In this document: positions 35,919 through 43,974 of the stretch, in pieces
Position numbering within the stretch: position 1 is the first letter of the stretch
Layout: each line of letters opens with the position of its first letter
Assembly (NCBI GenBank): GCA_964458575.1
Contig: CAYWMD010000035.1
Location: 1-64,000, forward strand
Length of the DNA: 64,000 bases
Direction: 5' to 3'
Origin: CAYWMD01 sp964458575
Lineage (GTDB): Bacteria > Verrucomicrobiota > Verrucomicrobiia > Limisphaerales > JADLHS01
The notes under the pieces: generated by a model
What the model was told of the DNA's origin: nothing
Database searches by the model: none
The model's input: the letters and a program-made list of their open reading frames with translations, nothing else
Translations under genes and position numbers: made by a program

Positions 35919-36992
35919 TCATTCGGAGGAAATCTCCAGGCGTTTGACCGATTTTCGCACGATCAAATTCGTTGGAAGCAATATGCCGTCCTTGCTCAGA
36001 CCGCGGGCCGATTGGATTTGATCGAAGAGCAACTTCACCGCGTACTCGCCCATCTCCGAGTAGGATTGCGCAACGGTGGTTATCGGCGTCGCCAGGTAGG
36101 CCGAATACGGTGTGTCGTCGAAGGATACCAGCGAGACGTCGTCTGGAATCTTTTCCTTTTCCTCGGCCAGCGCGCGGATGGCGCCCAGCGCGTTTACATT
36201 GGAACAGGCCAGGATTGCCGTCAGGTCCGGTTGGGTTTTGAGGAGGAGCTTGGTTTCGATGTAGCCGCTTTGTTCGGTGAAGCTGTCGCCCACGATCAGG
36301 CTCTCGTCCACCGGCAGTTGATGAGCCGTCAACGCCTCCTTGTAGCCGTGTACGCGGGACTCGTTCGGCGACGTGCCGCGCAATCCCTGGAGGCAGGCAA
36401 TGCGCCGGTGACCGTTTGCAATCAGCAATTCAGTCCCCTGCTTTGCGCCAGCCACATTGTCGGAACTCACATAGGGCAACGCGACGTCCTGAAAGAAGCG
36501 GTCCACCAGCACGATGGGCAGCTTGCCGCCCACAAACTTGGCGAGGTGTTCGCCCGATTGGCCCATCGGGCACAAGACAATCCCCTCAACACTCTGGCTT
36601 TGAAGCAGCGCCAGCGACTGCTTTTCCAATTCAATGCTGTCCTCGCTGTCGCACAGCATGATTGAGTATCCATGCTTGCGGGTGCCAAGGGTCACTTGGC
36701 GGGCGATACCTGCAAAGAACGGATTCGAAATATCAGGAATGACCAGGCCAATCTTGTGTGTCTTTTTTAGTCGCAGGCTGCGGGCTACTTGATTGGGAAC
36801 AAAATTGCATTCCTTGGCGATCCTGCGGACGGTGGCTTCCGTCTTTTTGCTGATGCGGTAGCGATTGGCCTGACCGCTCAACACACGCGAAATTGTGGTG
36901 ATGGATACCCCCGACCGTTCCGCGACATGTTGCAGGGTCGGTTGCAAATGGGCCGCCCCGTCGCCTGCCAGGTTGATTGTATGGTCACTCAT
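35919..36992 (-). CDS. LacI-family transcriptional regulator
   Basis: 357 residues from ATG 36992; an ATG at 37028 is an alternative. The helix-turn-helix starts LQHVAERSGVSITTISRVLSG and is followed by the hinge region (FVPNQVARSLRLKKT). A periplasmic-binding-protein-like sensor domain runs from IGLVIPDISNPFFAGIARQV to the end, with MGEYAVKLLFDQI near the C terminus. It presumably binds a sugar released from the target polysaccharide. Four LacI-type operators lie within the next 19 kb, all in promoter positions, making this the obvious regulator of the 37-55 kb cluster. Its own upstream region holds only a half-site (37166-37173). Confidence 0.93.
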   Translation of the reverse strand: MSDHTINLAGDGAAHLQPTLQHVAERSGVSITTISRVLSGQANRYRISKKTEATVRRIAKECNFVPNQVARSLRLKKTHKIGLVIPDISNPFFAGIARQVTLGTRKHGYSIMLCDSEDSIELEKQSLALLQSQSVEGIVLCPMGQSGEHLAKFVGGKLPIVLVDRFFQDVALPYVSSDNVAGAKQGTELLIANGHRRIACLQGLRGTSPNESRVHGYKEALTAHQLPVDESLIVGDSFTEQSGYIETKLLLKTQPDLTAILACSNVNALGAIRALAEEKEKIPDDVSLVSFDDTPYSAYLATPITTVAQSYSEMGEYAVKLLFDQIQSARGLSKDGILLPTNLIVRKSVKRLEISSE

Positions 36993-37084
36993 ATGACGCA
37001 AGGCTGCTTCCTTATTGCTTGCGTCCATGCCACCCGCAGCTCTCTTGAATCTGATAACTCGATCATTTTCCCGATCCTCGCGCC

Positions 37085-37123
37085 GCGAAGCGGTCACTGC
37101 TTTCTGTCCGTTAACCGCTTCGC
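37085..37123. promoter_or_regulatory. Perfect 10-bp inverted repeat upstream of the LacI gene
   Basis: GCGAAGCGGT (37085-37094) and ACCGCTTCGC (37114-37123) are exact reverse complements separated by 19 bp. They lie ~95 bp upstream of the regulator start. The repeat could be an mRNA stem-loop in its leader or an operator for another protein; it does not match the cluster's LacI operator. Function not known. Confidence 0.4.
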
Positions 37124-37269
37124 TGAAGAGGTTGTTTCACCCGTTCAACCACACAATTGATTTACCGCAAACGCCATTCCGAATCCATCCCCAACTCATG
37201 CGCCTCAAATTCTCTCGCGCCAGAGAAATGCTTACCGGGGTAGCATATCGGATCGCTCAAGCCGCACCA

Positions 37270-38076
37270 TTACCAGTACCCAATGTAAGACGGATTCGAA
37301 CCGTTGTCATTGAAAAGAACCCAGCGTTGATGCATTTGAAGCTGTTTGCGCCACGTGACCGAGCCGTCAACCAAACCCACATTGCCGCCCTCCGAGTTGA
37401 GGTCTTGCGGCGTGAGCGAATCTGGTCCCACCCGAGCTCCGCTGGGAGAATGCGGCACGTCGGTGGTTCTGCCCGTGTATCCGGCGTAGGTGTCCGTTCC
37501 CTTGCTGATAATGTCCGCCAACAGCACGGTGTACGGCGTCTGATCCGTCGTCTTTTGCGGCGAGTCCCACGGCCACGTAAATGACCCCCAGTTTTGGTTT
37601 CGTGGCCGGGTGTCTTTATCCGTGGGCATGCTCCAAAGGCAGAAGAATCCGACTCTCATGGCTTCCGGCGGGTCCTTGAACGGGACGATCCATTGCTCAT
37701 CGCGGTTCTTGTTCGGGCAAGTCAGGCAGTTGGTTGAAACACGGCCCTGAAGGACGAAGTACTCGAACGTTTTAATCGGAAGCCAGACAGCGTGATACGT
37801 TTGCGCACCGCGCAGGGCATCTGGAAATTCCTCCCGGTTGTCACCCGCGTACATGATTGCGGTCAAGGCCACCTGACGCATGTTCGATTTGCAGACCGTT
37901 CGACGAGCACGCTCCTTGGCATGGGACAGGGCTGGCAACAGCATCGCCGCGAGGATGGCGATAATTGCGATAACAACGAGCAGCTCAATCAATGTAAAAC
38001 CCCGATTCGATGTCCCCTCATGTCCAAAGCCCCTGCGACCGATGCAGTTGGGTCTGCGATTAATCATGGCCATCAT
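37270..38076 (-). CDS. Pseudopilin with prepilin methylation motif
   Basis: 268 residues with a 25-residue basic leader before GFTLIELLVVIAIIAILAA, the class III prepilin site. A soluble domain with CLTCPNKN and a degenerate tail (NSEGGNVGLVDGS, where the usual His is Asn) follows. This gene has the clearest single-gene promoter/operator arrangement in the cluster: TTGACA, 17 bp, CATACT, then a LacI palindrome ~26 bp before the start. This suggests that pseudopilin synthesis is induced together with the sugar-degrading enzymes. Confidence 0.87.
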   Translation of the reverse strand: MMAMINRRPNCIGRRGFGHEGTSNRGFTLIELLVVIAIIAILAAMLLPALSHAKERARRTVCKSNMRQVALTAIMYAGDNREEFPDALRGAQTYHAVWLPIKTFEYFVLQGRVSTNCLTCPNKNRDEQWIVPFKDPPEAMRVGFFCLWSMPTDKDTRPRNQNWGSFTWPWDSPQKTTDQTPYTVLLADIISKGTDTYAGYTGRTTDVPHSPSGARVGPDSLTPQDLNSEGGNVGLVDGSVTWRKQLQMHQRWVLFNDNGSNPSYIGYW

Positions 38077-38102
38077 AGCGGTTTATTCGTTCAAAAACGC
38101 CT

Positions 38103-38153
38103 TTACGCAAACGTTTGTGCAAGCAGTATGGCTTTCCACCGGAGTGGTGTCAA
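38103..38153 (-). promoter_or_regulatory. Promoter with LacI operator (site A)
   Basis: Minus-strand -35 TTGACA (38148-38153), 17-bp spacer, -10 CATACT (38125-38130). The operator spans 38103-38122, with core CGCAAACGTTTGTG and a central CpG as in LacI-family sites. The operator would cover the transcription start, the classic repressor position. It drives the pseudopilin at 37270-38076. Confidence 0.75.
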
Positions 38154-38271
38154 CTGCAAAACAAAGCGACTGCGGGGATACAATCGGGAAACCCGCCGCA
38201 GCCATTTTGGCAGAACAATCAGGGTAGTTTGTCGTCGCTTCCACGATGATAGCGAGTTTTCACCTGGCAAA

Positions 38272-39618
38272 TTAATCTCGCGCAGGTACCCACTCAAAAG
38301 CACCCATGTCTGGTGCTGTCCCGAATGGCATCGCGCGGTTATCGAAGTCCACTTGGCATCCCAACGGCATTCCGGCATCAATCGCCGGGCTGCCGGGTTT
38401 CAGCCGGAAATCACCCGAAGTGATGTCGCGAAACTGCGGGTCGCCGATTTTTTCGCCGATGCGGAGTTGCGCGCCGCCGCCGAGATGTTTCCGTTCATAA
38501 GCGTCGCGGTTGGCCTGCTTGCGCAGACTCGCGTGATCCGTTCGATAAAATAAATTATGCGAATGGCTGAATGCTCCCCTTGAGAAGACGGGTTCGACAC
38601 GCGCAGGGTCGTAAACGAAAATGTTGTTGCGGAAAACGATGTTCGTGTTCCCCCCACCCATTCCGTAATTCCAGAACACAACATCCTCCGAATCGTCCTC
38701 GTCGTGGGCGAGAATTCGCACCACCGTGTTGTGGTCCACGCGGAAGTTCGTGCATGGGCCGGTTAGTCCGAGGAAAGATTGATAATCCATGCACACGTTG
38801 TGGTGGATCGAAAAATTGTCCTGTTTGACCATTCCGACCCATTCGATGAAACCTTGATTCCGCAGCGAAAGGTTGTGGTGAATCACCACATTCTCCTTTG
38901 GCAGCCTGCGATCGTTGATCTCGATGGCGCCGCCGTCGTGCCCGTATTCCTCACTCGGCGCGCAATAATTCACAAAGCGGTTGTAAGAAACCTCATTATG
39001 CGAGCCACAAATCACGACGCACATCGGCCCCCAATGCGGTTGAATCGGCGCGTTGTTGTCGTGAATGTGGTTCCGGGTGATCAAATTGTTTTCCCCATAA
39101 ACCGTGACTCCAACCGGTGTCCGGGTCATCTCGCAATTGCGAACAATGCAATAGTTCGCATTGGTCGTCAGAAATACCGCGCCGAGCTTGCGAACGTCCG
39201 ATGCCACCGGGTTGATCGGACAACGTTCAAAGAACAACCCGTCCACAATCACATGGCTGGCATTGACGCGGATGGCGTTACCGTCCAAAACGCGTGAATG
39301 GGGATTTGAAAACCGCGGAGCGGCACCTTCTCCGAGGCGTTTCAGCGAAATCGGCGCATTGGAGGTCCCGGACTGGTTTATTTCAACTCCACCTTCGAAC
39401 TCGGATCCGCTTGCGAAAAAAATCGTGTTGCCGGGCCGGAAAACAACCTTGCCCAGGTGATCAAGGGAACGCCACGGCTGGCCCGCCGTTCCGTTTCCTT
39501 CGTCCGAGCCGTGTCGGCTGTCCAAGTAATAGTCCGCCGGGCGGGAAGTCTTTGCCGAAAGGGCGAACATCACGCCCGCTACAAGAAGAAACAACGTCTC
39601 GCGGTGGTAAAACTTCAC
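38272..39618 (-). CDS. Secreted right-handed parallel beta-helix protein (polysaccharide lyase/hydrolase-like)
   Basis: 448 residues from GTG 39618, which overlaps the upstream stop as GTGA and precedes a signal segment (TLFLLVAGVMFALSA). The body has the Asn-rich ladder of parallel beta-helix repeats (NLITRNHIHDNNAP, NEVSYNRFVNY, NVVIHHNLSLRNQG, NFSIHHNVCMDY, NIVFRNNIFVY) and ends with PDMGAFEW, a common ending of this group. Such proteins include pectate-lyase-like and alginate-type enzymes as well as inactive binders. No catalytic triad could be assigned by eye. It is coupled to the GH127-type gene. Confidence 0.78.
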   Translation of the reverse strand: MKFYHRETLFLLVAGVMFALSAKTSRPADYYLDSRHGSDEGNGTAGQPWRSLDHLGKVVFRPGNTIFFASGSEFEGGVEINQSGTSNAPISLKRLGEGAAPRFSNPHSRVLDGNAIRVNASHVIVDGLFFERCPINPVASDVRKLGAVFLTTNANYCIVRNCEMTRTPVGVTVYGENNLITRNHIHDNNAPIQPHWGPMCVVICGSHNEVSYNRFVNYCAPSEEYGHDGGAIEINDRRLPKENVVIHHNLSLRNQGFIEWVGMVKQDNFSIHHNVCMDYQSFLGLTGPCTNFRVDHNTVVRILAHDEDDSEDVVFWNYGMGGGNTNIVFRNNIFVYDPARVEPVFSRGAFSHSHNLFYRTDHASLRKQANRDAYERKHLGGGAQLRIGEKIGDPQFRDITSGDFRLKPGSPAIDAGMPLGCQVDFDNRAMPFGTAPDMGAFEWVPARD

Positions 39619-42014
39619 TGGGTCTCCAGTATTCCGAAGGCCTGCACCTCCGCGCATGATGAAAACGCCTGTTTCGGGTTGTCGCCGCTTGCCGGTCTGC
39701 CGACAACGCGCAGGCCGAAAACTGTCGCCGGTTTTTCCAGTTCGCACGTAAAGCGCTCGCCCGCTTTGAGTCCCGCCGGATCGCTTGCGGTCGTGGCCGG
39801 GTAATCCTTGAACTCGATGAGTTTCTCCCATTTGCCGTCCGGTTGGAATTTGACCTGCACGTACGGCTTGAACCTGCTGGCGTCAAACCAACCACCGTCG
39901 TGAAAAGTCTTGCCGTGCGCGAAAACGATGCGACGCACCGTGACCGGTTCTTGCAACTCCACGCCGAACCAATCGTCTTGCGCGCGCTTGTTGTCGAAGG
40001 TGACGGCAATTGTTTCGAGGCTGTTGTCAATGATGGAACCTGCGTTCGGTTTCCGCGACCGGATTTCCACTCCATCCACCAGCAGATTTCGGTCGGGCTG
40101 CGGCGCTTTGTAGGGCAGCCAGATTTTGTATTCCGTCCCGGTCGCTCCGGCTTCGGCAAAAGGAATCAGCCGGAGCGGAAACCCTGCTTCGGACTTCTCA
40201 GCGTCGTTCGACCGACACACTGCCCGGATGCGGAAGACTTTTTCACCGGGCCAGAACCTCAGTTTGGCCGGCGCACGTTCGGGCGTCACGCGTAGCGACG
40301 CGACGTCCGCGGCGGGAACGCCAATGTCGCTCAATCTGCATCCGGTGTCGTCCATCAACGCCTCATCGGCCGTGAGCACTAACGGACCAAACATGACCGC
40401 GACACGATTTTCATTCTGGCGATCACCCGTCACGATCCTCGGTTGTATTTCGACGCGAAGTTCGATTTCATCGTCCGCCTTCCATTCGCGACGAATGGCC
40501 GCGTAGCCGTCCGCGCCGCGTTCTATTTCAATCTTTTTGCCATTCAACAGCCCCGACGCGTTTTTGCACCAGGCCGGAATGCGCAGCTTCACGGCAAAGG
40601 ATTTTTTTTCAGCGAGGCCCAGCTTCATCCGGATACGTCCATCGCTCGGATAATCTGTGTCGGTGGCGAGAGAAACAGCAGTACCGTCACGAAGATTCAG
40701 ATTCGCCGACCCATTTTCATAAAGATTCACCACGACGCCATCAGCATCCGTGCCGACCGCAAACGTCGGAATCAACGCCACGCCGCGCGGTCCGCTCGAC
40801 AGGCAACAATGTCCTTCAAGCGTGCTGCTGTAAGGCTTTTTCCCCTGCATTTGCACGTAGTAGCCCCACGCTGCACCGTCACAACTTTGCGCGCCGAACA
40901 ACTGGTTCAGAACCGTTTTCTCAAGTTGTTCCGCGAAACGCGCCTCGCCGGTCAAGCGGAGCAATTGCGCGTTGAACTGAAGCCAGGTCACGGTCACGCA
41001 CGTTTCGCCGACGTTGTTCACATTGGGCAGATCGTAATTATCGTGAAAGAATTCGCGGTAGCTCGCCGTGCCGGTCAGATAGAGCCGATGGTCCACAATG
41101 TCCTGCCACGCATTCAGGCACGCTTCCAGAAACCCCTTCTCGCCCGTGGTGCGATAATACTCCAGCGCGCCATTCAAGCAGGAAAGCATTTCGTACGCTT
41201 TGCCGTTGCCAACCTTGTCCACGCGCTTCTCGGTGAGCAGCACCGAGGGGATCTTTGCCCCGTTCGCTTTCTCCCAGGCGCGCGTGATGTATTTGCAGAA
41301 ATCAAGATAACGCTTCTCGCCCGTCAGCCGGTAAAGCAACACCATCGGCTCCATCACGCTCGTCGGCGCCATGCCTTTGTGCTGGCCCGCGAGGTTGATG
41401 TCCCGCTTGCCCGGTTCATCGCCGAACGTGTTGCAAAGCAAATCCGCCATGCGCCGACACGCGGGCAACGGCTCCATGTTCCCGGTGAAGCGCATGTACG
41501 TGATCAGTCCGATGAGATTGTATTTGTGCGCCCACACGTCCCACAGAGTCCATCGGTCTTTCTCCACGTAAGTTCCCAGGTAACCGTCGTCGAGCTGGCA
41601 CTTGATCAGTTCAGCCGCGACGTAATCCAGTTTTTTGCGCAGTTCGGGATCGCCCGTGTTTGCCCAGGCGAGCGTCGCCGCGTGCAGCCATTTGCCGACG
41701 TGCTCGCCTTCCCAAATCTGCCTTCCCGGTCGCTTGCGGTAGCCTTCAAGCAATCTTGCCGGATCGAGTTTCACCAGACGATTCCCCTCATTCGCTTCGA
41801 TGCGCGTGCCAATCCAACCCTTCAAGCGCACCGCATCCGGTGTTTGGAAATCCTGCCGATCGGGAATCATCGGCGTCACCTTCTCCCGGACGAGTGTAAT
41901 CGCCGCCTGCGATGTCACTGCCGCCATCACCAGAAGCAACGCCCAAATGCTCCGTCTGTGCCATTGCGCGCCAGTGGAAGAAACGTTCATCTTGAAGTCT
42001 TCGTTCTGTTTCAT
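39615..42014 (-). CDS. Secreted GH127/DUF1680-family glycoside hydrolase (beta-L-arabinofuranosidase type)
   Basis: 799 residues from ATG 42014; ATG 41990 is the alternative. Signal segment WALLLVMAAVTSQAA. An (alpha/alpha)6 barrel carries the Zn-thiolate catalytic set of GH127: VNNVGETCV (Glu337, Cys339), EGHCCLSSGPRGV (Cys403, Cys404) and YREFFHDN (Glu321), corresponding to the known Glu, Glu, Cys and Cys-Cys residues of characterised beta-L-arabinofuranosidases. Beta-sandwich domains follow (WCKNASGLLNG, VMFGPLVLTAD). The C-terminal ~140 residues form an extra F5/8-type-like domain (VRRIVFAHGK). Arabinose-containing side chains are the likely target, though related families act on other sugars. 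Confidence 0.87.
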   Translation of the reverse strand: MKQNEDFKMNVSSTGAQWHRRSIWALLLVMAAVTSQAAITLVREKVTPMIPDRQDFQTPDAVRLKGWIGTRIEANEGNRLVKLDPARLLEGYRKRPGRQIWEGEHVGKWLHAATLAWANTGDPELRKKLDYVAAELIKCQLDDGYLGTYVEKDRWTLWDVWAHKYNLIGLITYMRFTGNMEPLPACRRMADLLCNTFGDEPGKRDINLAGQHKGMAPTSVMEPMVLLYRLTGEKRYLDFCKYITRAWEKANGAKIPSVLLTEKRVDKVGNGKAYEMLSCLNGALEYYRTTGEKGFLEACLNAWQDIVDHRLYLTGTASYREFFHDNYDLPNVNNVGETCVTVTWLQFNAQLLRLTGEARFAEQLEKTVLNQLFGAQSCDGAAWGYYVQMQGKKPYSSTLEGHCCLSSGPRGVALIPTFAVGTDADGVVVNLYENGSANLNLRDGTAVSLATDTDYPSDGRIRMKLGLAEKKSFAVKLRIPAWCKNASGLLNGKKIEIERGADGYAAIRREWKADDEIELRVEIQPRIVTGDRQNENRVAVMFGPLVLTADEALMDDTGCRLSDIGVPAADVASLRVTPERAPAKLRFWPGEKVFRIRAVCRSNDAEKSEAGFPLRLIPFAEAGATGTEYKIWLPYKAPQPDRNLLVDGVEIRSRKPNAGSIIDNSLETIAVTFDNKRAQDDWFGVELQEPVTVRRIVFAHGKTFHDGGWFDASRFKPYVQVKFQPDGKWEKLIEFKDYPATTASDPAGLKAGERFTCELEKPATVFGLRVVGRPASGDNPKQAFSSCAEVQAFGILETQ

Positions 42015-42244
42015 TTTATCTCGTATGCTGGCCTTCCATGTTAGCAGTCGGCAGCCTCGTCGCGCTACTCCCTTTTCGGAGAGGACGTTGGTGGGAACAA
42101 CTGAAACTCCGCGGACAAACTCAGACCGCAGGGTTTTAAACCCAACCCACCATTGTTCGATCGCGTTTCTGAAGATCGCCCGAGCAGAAGCGCTGCTGGT
42201 CATGCGCTCGGAAACCAGTCGTTCCCTAACGTTGATATCAAGCA

Positions 42245-42291
42245 TTGATGCCACGGCGGGAAAATGATAGCATGCGCAAACGATTGAGCCA
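42245..42291 (+). promoter_or_regulatory. Promoter with LacI operator (site B)
   Basis: Plus-strand -35 TTGATG (42245-42250), 17-bp spacer, -10 TAGCAT (42268-42273). The operator spans 42272-42291 with core CGCAAACGATTGAG. The right half is degenerate, so binding may be weaker. The expected transcription start (~42280) leaves a leader of only ~18 bases before the sulfatase ATG. Confidence 0.6.
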
Positions 42292-42297
42292 TCGCAA

Positions 42298-43953
42298 ATG
42301 AATATGAAGAACCTTTATCGTTGTTTTCTAACGCTTCTCATCAGCGTGAGTCAGTCCGGTTCGGCTCAAACTCCGAATACTGCATCGAACGGGCAAGAAA
42401 GGCCGAACGTAATTTTCTTTCTCGTTGACGATCTGGGCTGGGCCGATGTCGGCTACGAAGGCAGTTCTCTATATGCCACGCCGAACATTGACGTGTTTGC
42501 CAGGCGAGGGATGCGATTCACGCAAGCTTACGCGACTTGTCCCGTTTGTTCTCCGAGTCGCGCCAGCATTTTGACGGGAGAGTATCCGGCCCGACTGCAT
42601 TTGACGGACTGGCTTCCGGGACGAAAAGAGCATCCGTTTCAAAAGCTGAAGAACGCCGAGACGGTCCAGCGGCTTCCGTATGATCAACCAACTTTGCCGG
42701 CCGTGCTCAAGGCAAACGGTTACCGCACCGCCATTTTCGGCAAGTGGCATCTTGGTGAAGAACCCGGCTCGACAAAACGGCAGGGATTTGATCTGCACGT
42801 TCCGGACTGGAACAAGGGCTGGCCAAACGGGACGTATTTTTCCCCTTTCGGGATGAAAGGGCTGGAGGACGGTCCGAAGGGCGAATACCTGACCGACCGT
42901 TTGACCACGGAGGCGTTGAAGTGGGTCGAGCAGAACAAGGATCATCCCTTCTTTCTGTACCTCGCGCATTTTGCCGTCCACGATCCGATCCAAGGGCGCG
43001 GAGATCTCGTCGAAAAATATGAAAAGGAATTATATCAGCGGCCTCGCGCTACTGGAGCGCCATATATTCTGGAAAGCAACCCAGTTGATCCCGATCCATT
43101 GTCGCCGGACGCATTGAAAGGTTTGCTGCGCGACAAGCGTTACCAGGGATTCAGTCTGCTTTCCGACCGGACGGTAAAGATCAAGCAACACCAGGATAAT
43201 CCTGAGTTTGCCGCCATGGTCGAAAGCATGGATGAAAGTCTTGGGCGCGTCCTGGAGAAGTTGAAAGAGTTGAAGCTGGACGACAACACCATCGTGATTT
43301 TCTTTTCGGACAACGGGGGAATGTCCGCCGCCAACTTCGGCAATCCCGAAAAAATCATCGGAAAGAACGCGTTGAACAAAGCCTATTCCACATCCAATCT
43401 GCCGCTGAGAGGAGGCAAAGGCTGGCTGTACGAAGGAGGAATTCGCGAGCCGCTCATTGTTTATTGGCCACAGCAAAGCGGGCACGGAACCGTCTGCGAC
43501 GTTCCGGTGATCGGCACTGATTTTTACGCCACGATTCTCGACATGGTGGGCGCACGCCGCGAAAAGCGCGGCGAAAACGGCGTGGATGGAATGAGTCTCG
43601 TTCCGCTACTGAAAGGCGCGAAAGAAGGAGCGGATCAGATTGCCAAGCGCGCGCTCTACTGGCATTGGCCGCATTACAGTAATCACGGCGCGCAAAGTCC
43701 GGGCGGCGCCATTCGTTACGGAGATTACAAACTGATCGAGTATTACGAAAACAACACCGCCCAATTGTTCAACCTCAAAACCGATCCGGGCGAACAACAT
43801 GATCTCGCACAATCCGAACCGGGAAAGGTCCAGGAATTGCGAGCCATGCTTCACGCCTGGAGAAAAGACGTGAAGGCCGACATGCCAACTCCGAATCCGA
43901 ATTTCGATCCAAAAGCCCACTGGCCTGCAGGTGAAGCAATGAACGAACCTTGA
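42298..43953 (+). CDS. Secreted formylglycine-dependent sulfatase
   Basis: 551 residues; the in-frame ATG at 42304 (MKNLYRCFLTLLISVSQSGSAQ) gives an equally good signal peptide. Signature CSPSRASILTG with Cys84 as the formylglycine precursor; VDDLGWADVG (Asp44, Asp45) and FSDNGG bind the metal; FGKWHLG supplies Lys149 and His151. Insert and C terminus resemble family S1 sulfatases of the N-acetylgalactosamine-6-sulfatase type. It is controlled by the LacI-type operator directly upstream and converges on the GH-A gene 21 bp downstream. Confidence 0.93.
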   Translation: MNMKNLYRCFLTLLISVSQSGSAQTPNTASNGQERPNVIFFLVDDLGWADVGYEGSSLYATPNIDVFARRGMRFTQAYATCPVCSPSRASILTGEYPARLHLTDWLPGRKEHPFQKLKNAETVQRLPYDQPTLPAVLKANGYRTAIFGKWHLGEEPGSTKRQGFDLHVPDWNKGWPNGTYFSPFGMKGLEDGPKGEYLTDRLTTEALKWVEQNKDHPFFLYLAHFAVHDPIQGRGDLVEKYEKELYQRPRATGAPYILESNPVDPDPLSPDALKGLLRDKRYQGFSLLSDRTVKIKQHQDNPEFAAMVESMDESLGRVLEKLKELKLDDNTIVIFFSDNGGMSAANFGNPEKIIGKNALNKAYSTSNLPLRGGKGWLYEGGIREPLIVYWPQQSGHGTVCDVPVIGTDFYATILDMVGARREKRGENGVDGMSLVPLLKGAKEGADQIAKRALYWHWPHYSNHGAQSPGGAIRYGDYKLIEYYENNTAQLFNLKTDPGEQHDLAQSEPGKVQELRAMLHAWRKDVKADMPTPNPNFDPKAHWPAGEAMNEP

Positions 43954-43974
43954 CGGGATTTAGAGGTCGCCACT

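Noticed and set aside
37166..37173. CGCAAACG upstream of the LacI gene as an autoregulatory operator
   Set aside because: Only one half-site is present; the other arm does not match and no promoter fits around it.
40443..42044. Long plus-strand open frame opposite the GH127-type gene
   Set aside because: It is antisense to a gene with clear catalytic motifs and has arginine/histidine-rich composition typical of GC-rich shadow frames.
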